From: Curtobacterium sp. 9128
GTDB taxonomy: Bacteria > Actinomycetota > Actinomycetes > Actinomycetales > Microbacteriaceae
DNA length: 64,000 nt
Direction: 5' to 3'
Assembly: GCF_007673775.1 (NCBI RefSeq)
Contig: NZ_VEAF01000002.1
Location: 284,606-348,605, forward strand
The first letter of the stretch is position 1; every line of letters begins with the position of its first letter. The notes beneath the pieces are model-generated. The model did not search any database. It was not told the origin of the DNA and saw only the letters and a list, made by a program, of their open reading frames with translations. Shown here one piece after another: positions 18,201 through 27,126 of the stretch. Made by a program: the position numbers and the translations under genes.

Positions 18201-20851
18201 GTGACGTCGTAGGTGAGCTGCTCCGTCGCGCCGGCGGCGATGGCCGGGATCGTCCACTGCAGGTACTGCCGGCCGCTGAACTGCGACGCGGCGCCGGCGG
18301 GTGCGCTGTCGCACTTCCCGCCGTCGGAGATCGCGGTGACCATCCCGCACGTCACGCCGGCCGGGAGGGCGTCCCACACGGTCACCGAACCGATCGCCGC
18401 GGTCGAGCCGGACGCGGCCCGGTTGCCGACCGTCAGGCGCTGGTGGAGGACCTGCCCCTCGGTCGTCGTCGCCGGGTTCGTGACCGTGCCCTGGCCGTCG
18501 ACGATGTCCTTCGCCAACGTCGCCGTCGGCGTGCCCGCGACCGGGTACCCCACCGATGCCCGGAGGCTGGACACCGCGCCGGCGGTGTTCTGCTGCGCGA
18601 ACTTCATGAGGTTGTCGACGAGGTCCGGCTTCGCGGCCGAGGACCCCTGCGTGCCGATCCGCGCTGCCACGTACAGCACGAGGGAGGCACCGTCGGTGTC
18701 ACCGTCGACGTACGTGCCGTTCGCACCCGACACCGTGTGGCCGACCGTGAAGACCGCCATCGTCGAGGACGACGTCTTCAGGCTGACGTCACCGGGTACG
18801 ACCGTGCTCTCGGTGCCGTAGGTCCAGTCGGTGTCCCGCTGCCACGGCGACCCCGACGCGGTGGTGCCGACGGGCAGCATGTCCGTGACGGTCGCGTTGC
18901 GGCTCTGCACCCCGGCGGGGAAGTCGACCCGGAGCTGGAAGCACACGAGGTCGCCGAGGCCGAAGGCGTCGCTCGGGGTGGTGGTCACGTAGGACCCCGT
19001 GCGGCTCGTCGCGGCACAGTCCGCCGAGCTCGTCACGCCGCCGCTCTTGCCGGCGGGCAGCACGGCCTTCGTGATCGACGGCGCGTTCGACGCGATCGAT
19101 GCCTTCGAGTCGTCGACGACCCGCTGCGTGCCGGCGTCCCCGTGCACGCCGGTCGACGTGCCGGTCATCCGGACGTGGTTGTCGAAGGAGTCGCCGGCGG
19201 CGGTGGGACCGCCGGACCCGGTCACGGAGTACGCGTCGCGCATCAGGGCCCGGTACGACACCGTGGTCGAGCCGTCCGTCGCCATGTCGGCGATGTGGAA
19301 CGCGATCGTGAAGGTCCCGGCCGCGGCGTCGTAGGAGACGCGGTCGACGGTGCCGTTCGTCATCGGCTGGTCGAGCCGGCCCCCTGCGGTCGGGACGCAG
19401 TCCGCCGGGAACGTCCCCGACGTCGGGGTACCGACCGGGAACGCGGGGCACAGGCCGTCGTCGAGCGTGTCGGTGAACGTGATGCCGGCGGAGGACTCGT
19501 ACTCGCTCGTACGGACCAGGAGCGAGTACGTCGCGAGCTGCCCTGCCCCGAAGTGGTCGTCGGCGACCGGCGTGCTGACGGACTTCCGCACGGCGAGGTC
19601 CATCGCTTCGACGGTCAGGGAGGTGGTCGCGGTCTGCGTCGTCGTCGCTCCCCCACCGACGGCGCCGGTGTAGGTGCCGGACGCGATGACGGTGTTCTGC
19701 TGACCGTGTCCGTTCGACGTGGTGTCGGACGTGTCCTGACGCGTCGACGGGCCGTTGTTGTTGTCGAGGTTCGCCTCGTCGTGGAAGGCCGTGGCAGCCG
19801 GAGCGGCGACCGTGCCCACCGGCGCGGCGGCACCCTGGCCCGAGAAGGACATCGTGTTCTCGAACAGCGGGACGGCCGCGAGGTACTTGATCGTCACCGC
19901 GTCGTTCGTCAGGGTCGGGATCGACCAGACGACCTTCGTGAACACGGCGGAGCCCTTGCCGGGGACGTCGTCGACCGTGGTGACGCTCTGCGGCGTCATG
20001 CAGTCCGCGGCGTCCCAGTCGCCGGTCGCGTTCGCGGGCGTCGCCACCTGGACGGACGGTGCGCCCGGGTACTCCGGGCCCGACGTGGTGTTGTCGATCG
20101 CGCCACACTGCAGGAACTCGAGCCCCGCCGGCAGGTAGTCCGTCACGGTGACGCCGGTGCTCGGCGCCGTCGCCGTGTTCTGCACCGTGAGCGTGTAGAC
20201 GGTTGGGTGGTCGTGCACGCCACGGACGAGTTCGTTCTCCGGGCTCCCCTCGGCCTTGGCCACGGTGATCGCCGAGATCGTCGTCGCGTTCGACGTCGCC
20301 GTGGCGGTGTCCGAGGCGTCCGTCGCGGGCTTGCCCGTCGCGTCGAACGTGGGGACGTTCCGCGCGTCGCTGTTCGCCGCGGCCTGCACGCTGCCCGAGA
20401 ACGACGTACCGACCGGGAACGTCGAGGCCGCCGCCTGCACCTGGAACGTCACCGACTTCTGGTCGCCCGTGACCAGGTCGGAGACGTTCGAGAACACGAG
20501 CAGCGTGCCCGCCCCGTCCGCGAGCGGTGTCTGCACCGGATCGGGCAGTACCGAACCATCTGCCTTGCCCGAGGCCGCCACGTAGGACACACCAGCCGGG
20601 AGCGTGTACGAGTACCCGAGGTTGTAGAGGTCGGTCCCGCCGGATGCGTCCGCGGTGTTCTTCGCGGTGAGCGTCACGGACGCCGGAGCACCACTGAGCA
20701 CCGACGCGTCGGCCTTCGCCGTGACGCTGATCGTCGATGCGGCCGCAGCGGGCTGGACGATCACGACGACCGCCAGCAGGGCGGTGACGAGGGCCACGAC
20801 GACGGTCATCGCGAGTGCTCGGGAACGGGCGGTGAGCAGGGTGAAGCGCAT
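12278..20851 (-). CDS. giant DUF11-repeat surface adhesin with LAFTG sortase signal
   Basis: This is a very large secreted, wall-anchored protein, probably an adhesin. The 2857-residue product starts at ATG 20851, where a signal peptide begins: MRFTLLTARSRALAM, then a long hydrophobic stretch ending QPAAAAS near residue 37. The open frame continues ~300 bp further up without a signal. The body is a chain of about 17 Thr/Ala/Asp/Gly-rich Ig-like modules of the DUF11 (TIGR01451) type. Each is marked by a (D)LxxTKT-like strand and by phrases such as VTVTNTG, VTDxLPAG and NTATV. At the C-terminus LAFTG (residue ~2816) is followed by a hydrophobic helix and LLRRRQPTVRRR. That is a sortase signal of the LAxTG kind used by class E sortases of high-GC Gram-positives. 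No sortase gene is in the window. It interrupts the usual tuf-rpsJ order. Confidence 0.9.
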   Translation of the reverse strand: MRFTLLTARSRALAMTVVVALVTALLAVVVIVQPAAAASTISVTAKADASVLSGAPASVTLTAKNTADASGGTDLYNLGYSYTLPAGVSYVAASGKADGSVLPDPVQTPLADGAGTLLVFSNVSDLVTGDQKSVTFQVQAAASTFPVGTSFSGSVQAAANSDARNVPTFDATGKPATDASDTATATSNATTISAITVAKAEGSPENELVRGVHDHPTVYTLTVQNTATAPSTGVTVTDYLPAGLEFLQCGAIDNTTSGPEYPGAPSVQVATPANATGDWDAADCMTPQSVTTVDDVPGKGSAVFTKVVWSIPTLTNDAVTIKYLAAVPLFENTMSFSGQGAAAPVGTVAAPAATAFHDEANLDNNNGPSTRQDTSDTTSNGHGQQNTVIASGTYTGAVGGGATTTQTATTSLTVEAMDLAVRKSVSTPVADDHFGAGQLATYSLLVRTSEYESSAGITFTDTLDDGLCPAFPVGTPTSGTFPADCVPTAGGRLDQPMTNGTVDRVSYDAAAGTFTIAFHIADMATDGSTTVSYRALMRDAYSVTGSGGPTAAGDSFDNHVRMTGTSTGVHGDAGTQRVVDDSKASIASNAPSITKAVLPAGKSGGVTSSADCAATSRTGSYVTTTPSDAFGLGDLVCFQLRVDFPAGVQSRNATVTDMLPVGTTASGSPWQRDTDWTYGTESTVVPGDVSLKTSSSTMAVFTVGHTVSGANGTYVDGDTDGASLVLYVAARIGTQGSSAAKPDLVDNLMKFAQQNTAGAVSSLRASVGYPVAGTPTATLAKDIVDGQGTVTNPATTTEGQVLHQRLTVGNRAASGSTAAIGSVTVWDALPAGVTCGMVTAISDGGKCDSAPAGAASQFSGRQYLQWTIPAIAAGATEQLTYDVTVPTPGYVGTTFTNTASVTSFTTATDSGTTTTWIPTTGANSTFSAKPTAGQGTAPNADAVRTVTIPRPTVTKTGGAVASSATNLTGGTAAPGQQLTYTYGVTVPAGTSVGRATLVDPLPAGVAITSATTWTLTFPDGSTTTVPATAQGADVTATYGGQQFTLTGTGNSAKAGAVLFPTTFDNTGATPASFTVTVTGLGVTTGVGAHGPTGTPFANGSVQNVATFTSQPQGGTTTTVPSAPVTTAVQAPQLSITKKNDLGNRTIAGGDTVTWTLTATNGAAAADARSTVIADCFPDTLDLTRSSVAESTPTDPQQAALGTCPTGTTLHTWNVGTLAAGASSTVTVTGTVRQNAPAGQTYRNTARVLASSLDTDYVTPNTSYVQVAQATNDVTVTGPTIAKSLTAPTWNAVDGTGTGTTTTTSATARSVRVGDAASYTVTATIPAKVAIYDGRVTDQVPAGLDVTGPPTVTSSDASVTTSASVAARAVVVELGDVSSGLAAPATITITVPVRVDSEQAAGVTYRNTATFAYDRSAKGGTPTDASVTSNAVNARSVAPALTMTKTATVAGQTMTTAKAEPGQQVTYTVSVKNTGSPAYGTTVTDCVPDGIVVDATSISDGGTIRSGAAACPGGVITWPVTTVGTNPVTHTYSATLAEDSELSGAALVNTASTGSYTSLPDGAGASYGPATASASVTPAFPDVAVAKTNTTAGGLSYVGVPSDFSVTFTNSGSAATHVSARDVLPAGWTFTAGSATASVGGAAAVSIADPTVDGRTLTWADLGALGAGQTLTLHYQAAPTTDAASAAGSSVQHVNHVTATVTDATGGTSYDGGDGSFVSYPKGGSDATAVATIGAADLSVTKTATTTRVVAGATTAKAWTIAVTNTGTDDAHGTTVVESPALPAGATVAFSGSGWTCTPQPSTSGPTTYRCVNGAVVAAGDGFPELDVALTLPADASLTAIRNTATIEQGVGQTFDPNGADDSDTASVTPVAVADLAITKTAGGSTFAAGRVATWTLSVANLRDASEQSVSDARGTVTVTDTLPDTVRLQSATASADSGWTCDTDGDTVTCTRDGLASGTTAPTITVTALVLADTTAAQTVDNTASVRIAPSSDPTRTTTDPSRGNDSSGTTTPVDDTTSLTIAKAFTSGALVAGSPATWTVTVTNTGAADARNVRVTDALESGTSLQGASQRDGDWTCAAGSPVQCTLDGTLAAGATTSFTFTVTTPSSLTGTLGNTATVQADNAQPQSARTSSAATQTVGLAVTKTADVASVDAGRDVTYTIRVGNPDGPSDLPAGTADTPSVQVQDTLPAGLEYVGLTPGTAAHWRVASLEGRVLTLTSTDGIAAGTDDPHTIGVVVHVPSSFTGSSVDNVATAAPVTAKGTTAHDDVTVGVTTSADLSITKVRTSPAAADAGTDVTYDVTVTNAGPSDAQRPTWTDTPPAGMTLRSVTTDADGWTQGDLGTWTADTMASGASATFHVTATVASSTPAGTLRNTATVSSATTDPDPGGDTAGDDVTVTTHAALTLAKTPVTEVGGTDRAISVTAGGQQVWYLQVHSTGPSDAQPDTVVTDRLPAGLTFVSAASDGSVWRCDGTTDPTLVTCTLPTTVVAGTDAPGLWLTTQVASAVTADSIENTAAITAQGTPALPGTTGGSADAALPVDRIANVQIALAHDGTAVIGKDLPETVQVRNAGISDAAEVTATFTLPAGLTYVSTEADPAWTVTGVVTNADGSTTVSFALAGTLPAGALAPVITVHQTPTAAAYPGTTPSAAVATSTTESTTADNTADDRIVVAAASSLSVTKTHLGQVVRGATVGYTITVRNDGPTEDPGPVTVTDALPTGLSFVSVDDRAGTCTTGSTVACTIGQPLAAGAQVAFQLTVRVAADAPDRITNTATVTTPTAQVAPTDPTTVRPGDPLRASDPAAVEAAPRPSGDLAFTGVVGLGVAGSLALASVLAGLVVMLLRRRQPTVRRRSDG

Positions 20852-21046
20852 CAGGGTCCAACGGTTCGGGTTCGCTGACCCAGTGCGCGCACGTCGTGCT
20901 GTCGAGCGGACCCGTGCTGTGGTCTGCTCCGATGGTGTCAGGAGGGGTCGGGTACCCCTCGGTATCGACCGTATCGGCAGACTGGAACGGCCCAGAAGAC
21001 CCCGAGCGGGGGCGCACCGACCTGTCTGCCCCGAGATGACGAAAGC

Positions 21047-21072
21047 GGGGCCGGGCCCGAAGGCCCGACCCC
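21047..21072 (-). terminator. terminator of the str operon after tuf
   Basis: On the minus strand a GC-rich stem with a TTCG tetraloop and one imperfect pair (GGGGTCGGGCC / GGCCCGGCCCC) is followed by GCTTTCGTC. It lies 20 bp past the tuf stop and separates tuf from the adhesin promoter. Confidence 0.8.
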
Positions 21073-21092
21073 ACTGACGCAGGTGACCGGAG

Positions 21093-22280
21093 TTACTTGA
21101 TGATCTTCTCGACCGTGCCGGCGCCGACCGTACGACCACCCTCACGGATGGCGAAGCGGAGGCCCTCCTCCATGGCGATCGGCTGGATCAGCTCGACCGT
21201 CATCGAGACGGTGTCGCCGGGCATGACCATCTCGGTGCCCTCGGGCAGCGTGATGACGCCGGTGACGTCCGTGGTGCGGAAGTAGAACTGCGGACGGTAG
21301 TTCGCGTAGAACGGGTTGTGACGGCCGCCCTCTTCCTTGTTCAGGATGTACGCGTTCGCGGTGAACTCGGTGTGCGGCGTGACCGAACCCGGCTTCACGA
21401 CGACCTGGCCGCGCTCGACGTCCTCGCGCTTGAGGCCACGGAGGAGCAGACCGGTGTTGTCACCGGCGACCGCGGAGTCGAGCAGCTTGCGGAACATCTC
21501 GATGCCCGTGACGGTGGTCTTCTGCGTCGCGCGGATGCCGACGATCTCGACCTCGGCGTTGACGTTCAGCTCGCCACGCTCGACACGACCGGTGACGACG
21601 GTGCCACGACCGGTGATCGTGAAGACGTCCTCGATCGGCATCAGGAAGGGCTGGTCGGTGGCGCGCACCGGGTCCGGCACGCTCTCGTCGACAGCGGCCA
21701 TCAGGTCCTGGACGGACTTGACCCACTTCTCGTCGCCCTCGAGCGCCTTGAGCGCCGAGACCTGCACGACGGGGGCGTCCTCGTCGAACTCCTGCGAGCC
21801 GAGGAGCTCGCGGACCTCGAGCTCGACGAGCTCCAGGATCTCCTCGTCGTCGACCATGTCGGACTTGTTCAGCGCGACGACGATGTACGGCACGCCGACC
21901 TGGCGGGCGAGCAGCACGTGCTCACGCGTCTGGGGCATCGGGCCGTCGGTGGCGGCGACCACGAGGATCGCGCCGTCCATCTGGGCCGCACCGGTGATCA
22001 TGTTCTTCACGTAGTCGGCGTGACCAGGAGCGTCGACGTGCGCGTAGTGGCGCTTGTCGGTCTGGTACTCGACGTGGGAGATGTTGATCGTGATGCCGCG
22101 CTGGCGCTCTTCGGGAGCGTTGTCGATCTGAGCGAAGTCACGGGCCTCGTTGAGGTCCGGGTACTGGTCGTGCAGAACCTTGGTGATCGCCGCCGTGAGC
22201 GTGGTCTTGCCGTGGTCGACGTGACCGATGGTTCCGATGTTGACGTGCGGCTTGGTGCGCTCGAACTTGGCCTTGGCCAC
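21093..22280 (-). CDS. tuf: elongation factor Tu
   Basis: EF-Tu is the GTPase that delivers aminoacyl-tRNA to the ribosome. The 395-residue product has the G1 loop [15 protein letters not shown]2/G3 elements [14 protein letters not shown] and DAPGHADY, and NKSDMVDD, then the two beta-barrel domains up to [11 protein letters not shown]. The start is GTG, seven bases after a strong AGGAGG. It is the last gene of the str operon. Confidence 0.98.
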   Translation of the reverse strand: MAKAKFERTKPHVNIGTIGHVDHGKTTLTAAITKVLHDQYPDLNEARDFAQIDNAPEERQRGITINISHVEYQTDKRHYAHVDAPGHADYVKNMITGAAQMDGAILVVAATDGPMPQTREHVLLARQVGVPYIVVALNKSDMVDDEEILELVELEVRELLGSQEFDEDAPVVQVSALKALEGDEKWVKSVQDLMAAVDESVPDPVRATDQPFLMPIEDVFTITGRGTVVTGRVERGELNVNAEVEIVGIRATQKTTVTGIEMFRKLLDSAVAGDNTGLLLRGLKREDVERGQVVVKPGSVTPHTEFTANAYILNKEEGGRHNPFYANYRPQFYFRTTDVTGVITLPEGTEMVMPGDTVSMTVELIQPIAMEEGLRFAIREGGRTVGAGTVEKIIK

Positions 22281-22370
22281 TGTGGGTCCTCCTCAGGACT
22301 CGGATGCGGGCCCCCCGGGAGCACCCCGGTGTGGGATGCCGAACCGTTGGCTCGCGGTGTGTGTGTTGTT

Positions 22371-22409
22371 ACTTTACTTGGTGGCGAGGGGCCCGTCGCC
22401 GGGCACCCC
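22371..22409 (-). promoter_or_regulatory. hairpin and possible internal tuf promoter in the fusA-tuf gap
   Basis: GGGG-TG-CCCG, a GCGA loop and CGGGCCCC form a hairpin at 22388-22409. Just below it, TAAAGT at 22371-22376 is an AT-rich -10-like hexamer without a convincing -35. It could attenuate read-through from fusA, start extra tuf transcripts, or both. Confidence 0.3.
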
Positions 22410-22436
22410 CGCCTGTGGAGAGCACGCTGTGGAGCG

Positions 22437-24554
22437 TTACTCGCCCTTGGACTTCGCGACGATCTCCTCGGCGACGTTGGCCGGGACCTGGTTGTAGGTC
22501 TCGAACGTCATCGAGTAGACGGCACGGCCGGAGGTCTTCGACCGAAGGTCTCCGACGTAGCCGAACATCTCGGACAGCGGCACGCTCGCGCGGACCACCT
22601 TGACGCCGGAAGCGTCCTCCATCGCGGCGATGTTGCCACGACGCGAGCTCAGGTCGCCGATGACGTCGCCCATGTACTCCTCGGGCGTACGGACCTCGAC
22701 GGCCATGATCGGCTCGAGGATGACCGGACCGGCCTTGCGGGCCGCTTCCTTGTAGGCCATCGAGCCGGCGATCTTGAACGCCATCTCGGACGAGTCGACG
22801 TCGTGCGACTGGCCGTCCTTGAGGATGGCCTTCACACCGACGGTCGGGTACCCGGCGAGGATGCCGACCTGCATGGCGTCCTGGATACCGGCGTCGACCG
22901 ACGGGATGTACTCACGAGGCACGCGACCACCGGTGACGGCGTTCTCGAACTCGTAGACCTTCTCCGCCGTGACCTCCATCGGCTCGAGCGCGATCTGCAC
23001 CTTCGCGAACTGACCGGAACCACCGGTCTGCTTCTTGTGGGTGTAGTCGTAGCGCTCGACGGTCTTGGTGAGGGTCTCGCGGTAGGCCACCTGCGGCTTG
23101 CCGACGTTCGCCTCGACCTTGAACTCGCGCTTCATGCGGTCGACCAGGATGTCGAGGTGGAGCTCGCCCATGCCCTTGATCGTGGTCTGACCGGTCTCGG
23201 CGTTGAGCTCGACGCGGAACGTCGGGTCCTCTTCGGCGAGCTTCTGGATGGCCGTGGAGAGCTTCTCCTGGTCAGCCTTGGTCTTCGGCTCGATCGCCAC
23301 CTCGATGACGGGCTCCGGGAAGGTCATCGACTCGAGGACGACCTGGTCCTGCGGGTCGCACAGGGTGTCACCGGTGGTGGTGTCCTTGAGGCCGATGACC
23401 GCGTAGATGTGACCAGCGGTCACCGCGTCGACCGGGTTCTCCTTGTTGGAGTGCATCTGGAAGATCTTGCCGATGCGCTCCTTCTTGCCCTTGGTCGAGT
23501 TGACGACCTGTGCGCCGGACTCGATGTGGCCGGAGTACACGCGGACGTAGGTGAGACGACCGAAGAACGGGTGCACGGCGACCTTGAAGGCGAGCGCCGA
23601 GAAGGGCTCGGAGGCGTCCGGCTTGCGGATGATCTCCTTGTCCTCGTCCTTGACGTCGTGGCCGATCATCGGCGGGACGTCGAGCGGCGACGGCAGGTAG
23701 TCGATGACCGCGTCGAGCATCGGCTGGACGCCACGGTTCTTGAACGCGGAACCGCAGAGCACCGGGTAGAGCTCGCTGTTGACGGTGAGCTTGCGGATCG
23801 CAGCCTTGATCTCGGCCACCGAGAAGTCGGTGTCGCCCTCGAGGTAGCGCTCCATGAGCTCGTCGTCCGCCTCAGCCACGCGCTCGATGAGCTTCTCGCG
23901 GTACTCGGCGGCGCGGTCTGCCAGGTCGGCCGGGATCTCTTCGATCTCGTACTTGGCACCCATCTGGACGTCGCCCTTGGCGTCGCCGCGCCAGGTCAGC
24001 GCACGCATCTCGACCAGGTCGACGACGCCCTCGAAGGAGGACTCCGCACCGATCGGGAGCTGCAGCACCAGGGGCTCGGCGCCGAGGCGCTTCACGATGG
24101 TGTCGACGGTGAAGTAGAAGTCCGCACCGAGCTTGTCCATCTTGTTGACGAAGCAGATGCGCGGGACGTTGTACTTGTCCGCCTGACGCCACACGGTCTC
24201 GGACTGGGGCTCGACGCCCTCCTTGCCGTCGAAGACGGCGACGGCACCGTCGAGCACGCGGAGCGAGCGCTCCACCTCGACCGTGAAGTCCACGTGACCG
24301 GGGGTGTCGATGATGTTGATCTGGTTGTTGTCCCAGAAGCAGGTCGTCGCGGCCGACGTGATCGTGATGCCGCGTTCCTGCTCCTGCGCCATCCAGTCCA
24401 TCGTGGCGGCGCCGTCGTGGACCTCACCGATCTTGTGCGTGATGCCCGTGTAGAACAGGATGCGCTCGGTGGTCGTGGTCTTGCCGGCGTCGATGTGCGC
24501 CATGATGCCGATGTTGCGGACCTTGTTCAGGTCGGTGAGCACGTCCTGTGCCAC
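22437..24554 (-). CDS. fusA: elongation factor G
   Basis: EF-G is the GTPase that drives ribosomal translocation. The 705-residue product has the G1 loop [15 protein letters not shown], the [14 protein letters not shown] switch, DTPGHVDF and [10 protein letters not shown], followed by domains II-V in full. The start is GTG, five bases after GGAGGA. It lies 87 bp after rpsG. Confidence 0.98.
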   Translation of the reverse strand: MAQDVLTDLNKVRNIGIMAHIDAGKTTTTERILFYTGITHKIGEVHDGAATMDWMAQEQERGITITSAATTCFWDNNQINIIDTPGHVDFTVEVERSLRVLDGAVAVFDGKEGVEPQSETVWRQADKYNVPRICFVNKMDKLGADFYFTVDTIVKRLGAEPLVLQLPIGAESSFEGVVDLVEMRALTWRGDAKGDVQMGAKYEIEEIPADLADRAAEYREKLIERVAEADDELMERYLEGDTDFSVAEIKAAIRKLTVNSELYPVLCGSAFKNRGVQPMLDAVIDYLPSPLDVPPMIGHDVKDEDKEIIRKPDASEPFSALAFKVAVHPFFGRLTYVRVYSGHIESGAQVVNSTKGKKERIGKIFQMHSNKENPVDAVTAGHIYAVIGLKDTTTGDTLCDPQDQVVLESMTFPEPVIEVAIEPKTKADQEKLSTAIQKLAEEDPTFRVELNAETGQTTIKGMGELHLDILVDRMKREFKVEANVGKPQVAYRETLTKTVERYDYTHKKQTGGSGQFAKVQIALEPMEVTAEKVYEFENAVTGGRVPREYIPSVDAGIQDAMQVGILAGYPTVGVKAILKDGQSHDVDSSEMAFKIAGSMAYKEAARKAGPVILEPIMAVEVRTPEEYMGDVIGDLSSRRGNIAAMEDASGVKVVRASVPLSEMFGYVGDLRSKTSGRAVYSMTFETYNQVPANVAEEIVAKSKGE

Positions 24555-24641
24555 AGGGTTCCTCCGGAAGAGTTTGTAGGAGAGATGGCGTCCGTCCGGG
24601 CGCCGAGGTTCTTGACCGCCGACGCCCGGACAGTGCCTGGA

Positions 24642-25112
24642 CTACCAGCGGTAGTGCGCGAAGGCCTTGTTCGACTCGGCCATCTTGTGGGTGTCCTCGC
24701 GACGCTTGACAGCGGCGCCGAGACCGTTGGACGCGTCGAGGATCTCGTTCATGAGACGCTCGGTCATCGTCTTCTCGCGGCGGGCCTTGGCGTACGAGGT
24801 CAGCCAGCGCAGGGCCAGCGTGTTCGCACGGTGCGGCTTGACCTCGACCGGGACCTGGTAGGTCGAGCCACCGACGCGGCGGCTGCGGACCTCGAGGGTC
24901 GGTCGGACGTTGTCGAGCGCCTTCTTCAGCGTGACGACGGCGTCCTGGCCGTTCTTGGACGAAACGCCTTCGAGTGCGTCGTACACGATGCGCTCGGCGA
25001 GGCCCTTCTTGCCGTCGAGCAGGATCTTGTTGACGAGCTGGCTGACGATCGGTGCGCCGTAGACCGGGTCTGCGACGACGGGACGCTTGGGGGCGGGACC
25101 CTTACGAGGCAT
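24642..25112 (-). CDS. rpsG: 30S ribosomal protein S7
   Basis: S7 organises the 3' domain of 16S rRNA and, in E. coli, represses the str operon. The 156-residue product starts [19 protein letters not shown] and has the [20 protein letters not shown] core and the [15 protein letters not shown] terminus. It lies 4 bp after rpsL. Confidence 0.98.
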   Translation of the reverse strand: MPRKGPAPKRPVVADPVYGAPIVSQLVNKILLDGKKGLAERIVYDALEGVSSKNGQDAVVTLKKALDNVRPTLEVRSRRVGGSTYQVPVEVKPHRANTLALRWLTSYAKARREKTMTERLMNEILDASNGLGAAVKRREDTHKMAESNKAFAHYRW

Positions 25113-25116
25113 TGGC

Positions 25117-25485
25117 TCAACCCTTCTTCGCGCCGTAGCGGCTACGAGCCTGCTTACGGTTCTTGACGGCCTGCGTGTCGAGCGCGCCGCGGATGATCTT
25201 GTAGCGCACGCCGGGGAGGTCCTTCACACGACCGCCGCGGACGAGCACCATCGAGTGCTCCTGCAGGTTGTGGCCCTCACCGGGGATGTAGGCCGTGACC
25301 TCGGTACCGTTCGAGAGCTTCACACGAGCGACCTTGCGCAGTGCCGAGTTCGGCTTCTTGGGGGTGGTGGTGTAGACGCGGGTGCACACACCACGCTGCT
25401 GGGGGTTCGCCTTGAGGGCCGGTGCCTTGGTCTTGACGACCTTCGGCGTACGACCCTTGCGAACCAGCTGCTGAATAGTAGGCAA
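25117..25485 (-). CDS. rpsL: 30S ribosomal protein S12, TTG start
   Basis: S12 lies in the decoding centre and is the classical streptomycin target. The 122-residue product has [20 protein letters not shown], the [20 protein letters not shown] region and [20 protein letters not shown]. The lysines that mutate to resistance (in KPNSALR and [11 protein letters not shown]) are present, so the allele looks sensitive. The open frame runs on upstream, but family length and an AGGAGA site four bases away place the start at TTG 25485. Confidence 0.97.
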   Translation of the reverse strand: MPTIQQLVRKGRTPKVVKTKAPALKANPQQRGVCTRVYTTTPKKPNSALRKVARVKLSNGTEVTAYIPGEGHNLQEHSMVLVRGGRVKDLPGVRYKIIRGALDTQAVKNRKQARSRYGAKKG

Positions 25486-25656
25486 CTGTTCTCCTGGTTC
25501 TTCGCTCGTGTTCTCTGACCGACGCGGTCCGTCGGCATCCTCGCCCACGCGAACGACCGCCGTTCAGGCGGACGTGGATTCGGGGGGCGGACTGTCCGGA
25601 GCGGGTCGGAGACCCGCCGGACTTTTCAGGCGCGCCCATGGGCGCACACCCAGAAG

Positions 25657-25685
25657 AGGCTACCTGGGCGACCGGGGGAAATCAA
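25657..25685 (-). promoter_or_regulatory. str operon promoter
   Basis: On the minus strand TTGATT (25680-25685) and TAGCCT (25657-25662) are separated by exactly 17 bp. This gives a leader of about 165 nt for rpsL-rpsG-fusA-tuf. The leader holds a perfect 14-base palindrome GCGCCCATGGGCGC (25632-25645) and a further GGCGGGTC/GACCCGC hairpin near 25600. The gap up to 25836 holds no gene. Confidence 0.75.
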
Positions 25686-25836
25686 TCCGGGCGCGTCGTC
25701 ACCGGGCCCGTGGGATCGGCCCGCAGCGAACACGACGGCGACCGCGGTCTCGGCCGAGCCGAGGCGAGCCCGCGATCGCCGCACCGACGACGTCGGCGGC
25801 GGGTCGGGCCTCCAGTCCGGTGCGGTGTCTCGGTGG

Positions 25837-26991
25837 TCAGGAACCGGTGTCCGACGACCCGTTCCCCACCGCCGACCGGAACGTCGCTCCGGCGTCCGAG
25901 AAGCCCGTGATGATGCCGGTGGCGTTCACGTTGATCGGACCGGCCGTGGCGCGGCCGCTCCCGGCCGGGCCCGTGAAGTCGGCCGTGAACGTCGCCGATC
26001 CGAGCGACGACGTCGTGACCATCCAGCCGTCCGACAGCCAGCCGTCGACCCGCACGGTCGGACGTGCGTCGAGCGTCCACTTCTGGTTGGTGTACGTGTT
26101 CGCCGGGTTCTCGCCGTAGGCGTAGAAGCTGCAGCCGTCCGGCGCGGTGGAGGTCGACGCGACGCAGCCGTCCACCCAGGCGTTCACCGCGTTGGTCGCC
26201 GCCGTCGTGCCGTCCGCCGTGAGCGTCGTCGTCATCGTGACCGGCGTGCTGTCGCCCGTGCGGAAGCCCTGCACCTCGGCGCGCTGCGTGTCGGCGGTGA
26301 ACCACTTCCCGCCGTCGACGCCCACGTCGTACGAGCCCGGCAGCGCGCGGAGCGTGACGTCGCCGCCCTTGCCCGTCGTCACGCGCTGCCCCGCGACCGT
26401 GACGGTGGTGCCGGCCGGAGCCTGCACCACCACGTCGACCGCGCCGAGGTCTGGTGCCTCGAGCTCCCACTCCGGGAACACGCCCCAGTCGGTGCCCGTG
26501 CGCTCCAGGGTGAACGTCGCGGGGACCTGCCGCCCACCCTGCGTGAGGTAGGCGCCGACCGTCGCGGAGTCGTCAGTGGTCTCCGTCGCGGCGATGCGGT
26601 ACCCGGTGATGCGGGACGTCGCCTTCGCGTAGGCGGCGTCGGTCAGCAGGACGTCGTCCTTCCCGTGCTCGATCCCGGCGTCACGCAGGGCGCGGTCGAC
26701 CTTGCCGGCCTGCAGGTCGTCGAGGAACGCCTCCACCTGGTGCTCGGGCGCATGACTGCTCGTGCCGACGGCGTACCCGACGCCCCCGGCCACGGCGAGG
26801 AGCACCACCGCTGCTCCGCCGGCGACGAGCCCGACCAGGGCGCCGCGGCGCATGCGCCTGCGCCGACCCGATGCGGGGACGTGTGCGGGTGCGGCCTGCG
26901 GCGCCGGTGCTTCCCGCGTGCCGCTGATGTCGGCGACGTGCGGTACGGATCCCCAGCCCTCCGGCTGGGTCGTGCTCGGCTCCGTCTGCAT
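25837..26991 (-). CDS. membrane-anchored protein of unknown function
   Basis: I do not recognise this protein. The 384-residue product has a short cytoplasmic head rich in Pro/Ala, an RRRRMRRG charge cluster and one membrane segment (about 50-75, ALVGLVAGGAAVVLLAVAGG). The rest should lie outside: HQVEAFLDDLQAGKVDRALR at 83-102 resembles the start of NTF2-like (DUF4878-type) domains, a small beta domain with PAGTTVTVAGQ follows, and a second NTF2-like region contains two cysteines (GCVASTS, GCSFYAYG). The start follows GGGGGA. A sensor or envelope protein is likely; no function is assigned. Confidence 0.75.
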   Translation of the reverse strand: MQTEPSTTQPEGWGSVPHVADISGTREAPAPQAAPAHVPASGRRRRMRRGALVGLVAGGAAVVLLAVAGGVGYAVGTSSHAPEHQVEAFLDDLQAGKVDRALRDAGIEHGKDDVLLTDAAYAKATSRITGYRIAATETTDDSATVGAYLTQGGRQVPATFTLERTGTDWGVFPEWELEAPDLGAVDVVVQAPAGTTVTVAGQRVTTGKGGDVTLRALPGSYDVGVDGGKWFTADTQRAEVQGFRTGDSTPVTMTTTLTADGTTAATNAVNAWVDGCVASTSTAPDGCSFYAYGENPANTYTNQKWTLDARPTVRVDGWLSDGWMVTTSSLGSATFTADFTGPAGSGRATAGPINVNATGIITGFSDAGATFRSAVGNGSSDTGS

Positions 26992-27126
26992 GGATCCCCC
27001 GTGGTGTCACTGCCGCGCTCGTCCGTCGGCACGTGGGATCCTACCGGCGGTCGCCGTCGCTGAGGTGCTCGTCGCCGTCCCCAGGACCGGTCGTCCGGTA
27101 CCGAGCCGCTCGCCACATGCCGCCCG

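Noticed and set aside
10237..20851. A mobile element carrying the adhesin, topoisomerase and DarT-like genes
   Set aside because: I see no transposase, integrase, tRNA or flanking repeats, so only an accessory block can be stated.
15539..20878. A 1779-codon plus-strand open frame opposite the adhesin gene
   Set aside because: The translation is Arg/Gly/Val-rich without domains, while the minus frame has a signal peptide, repeated modules and a sortase signal.
20975..20995. TTCTGGG upstream of the adhesin gene, like the pil boxes
   Set aside because: It is a single copy without the CCCC half, and the nearest TANNNT (TACGGT) begins 24 bp away, not 32-33.
21318..25166. A 1282-codon plus-strand open frame opposite fusA and tuf
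   Set aside because: It is antisense to EF-G, EF-Tu and S7, which are certain, and shows no protein-like features.
25646..25656. A CTTCTGGGTG sequence just after the str promoter that resembles the pil boxes
   Set aside because: It is a single copy, lacks the CCCC half and lies at the transcript start, not upstream of the -10.
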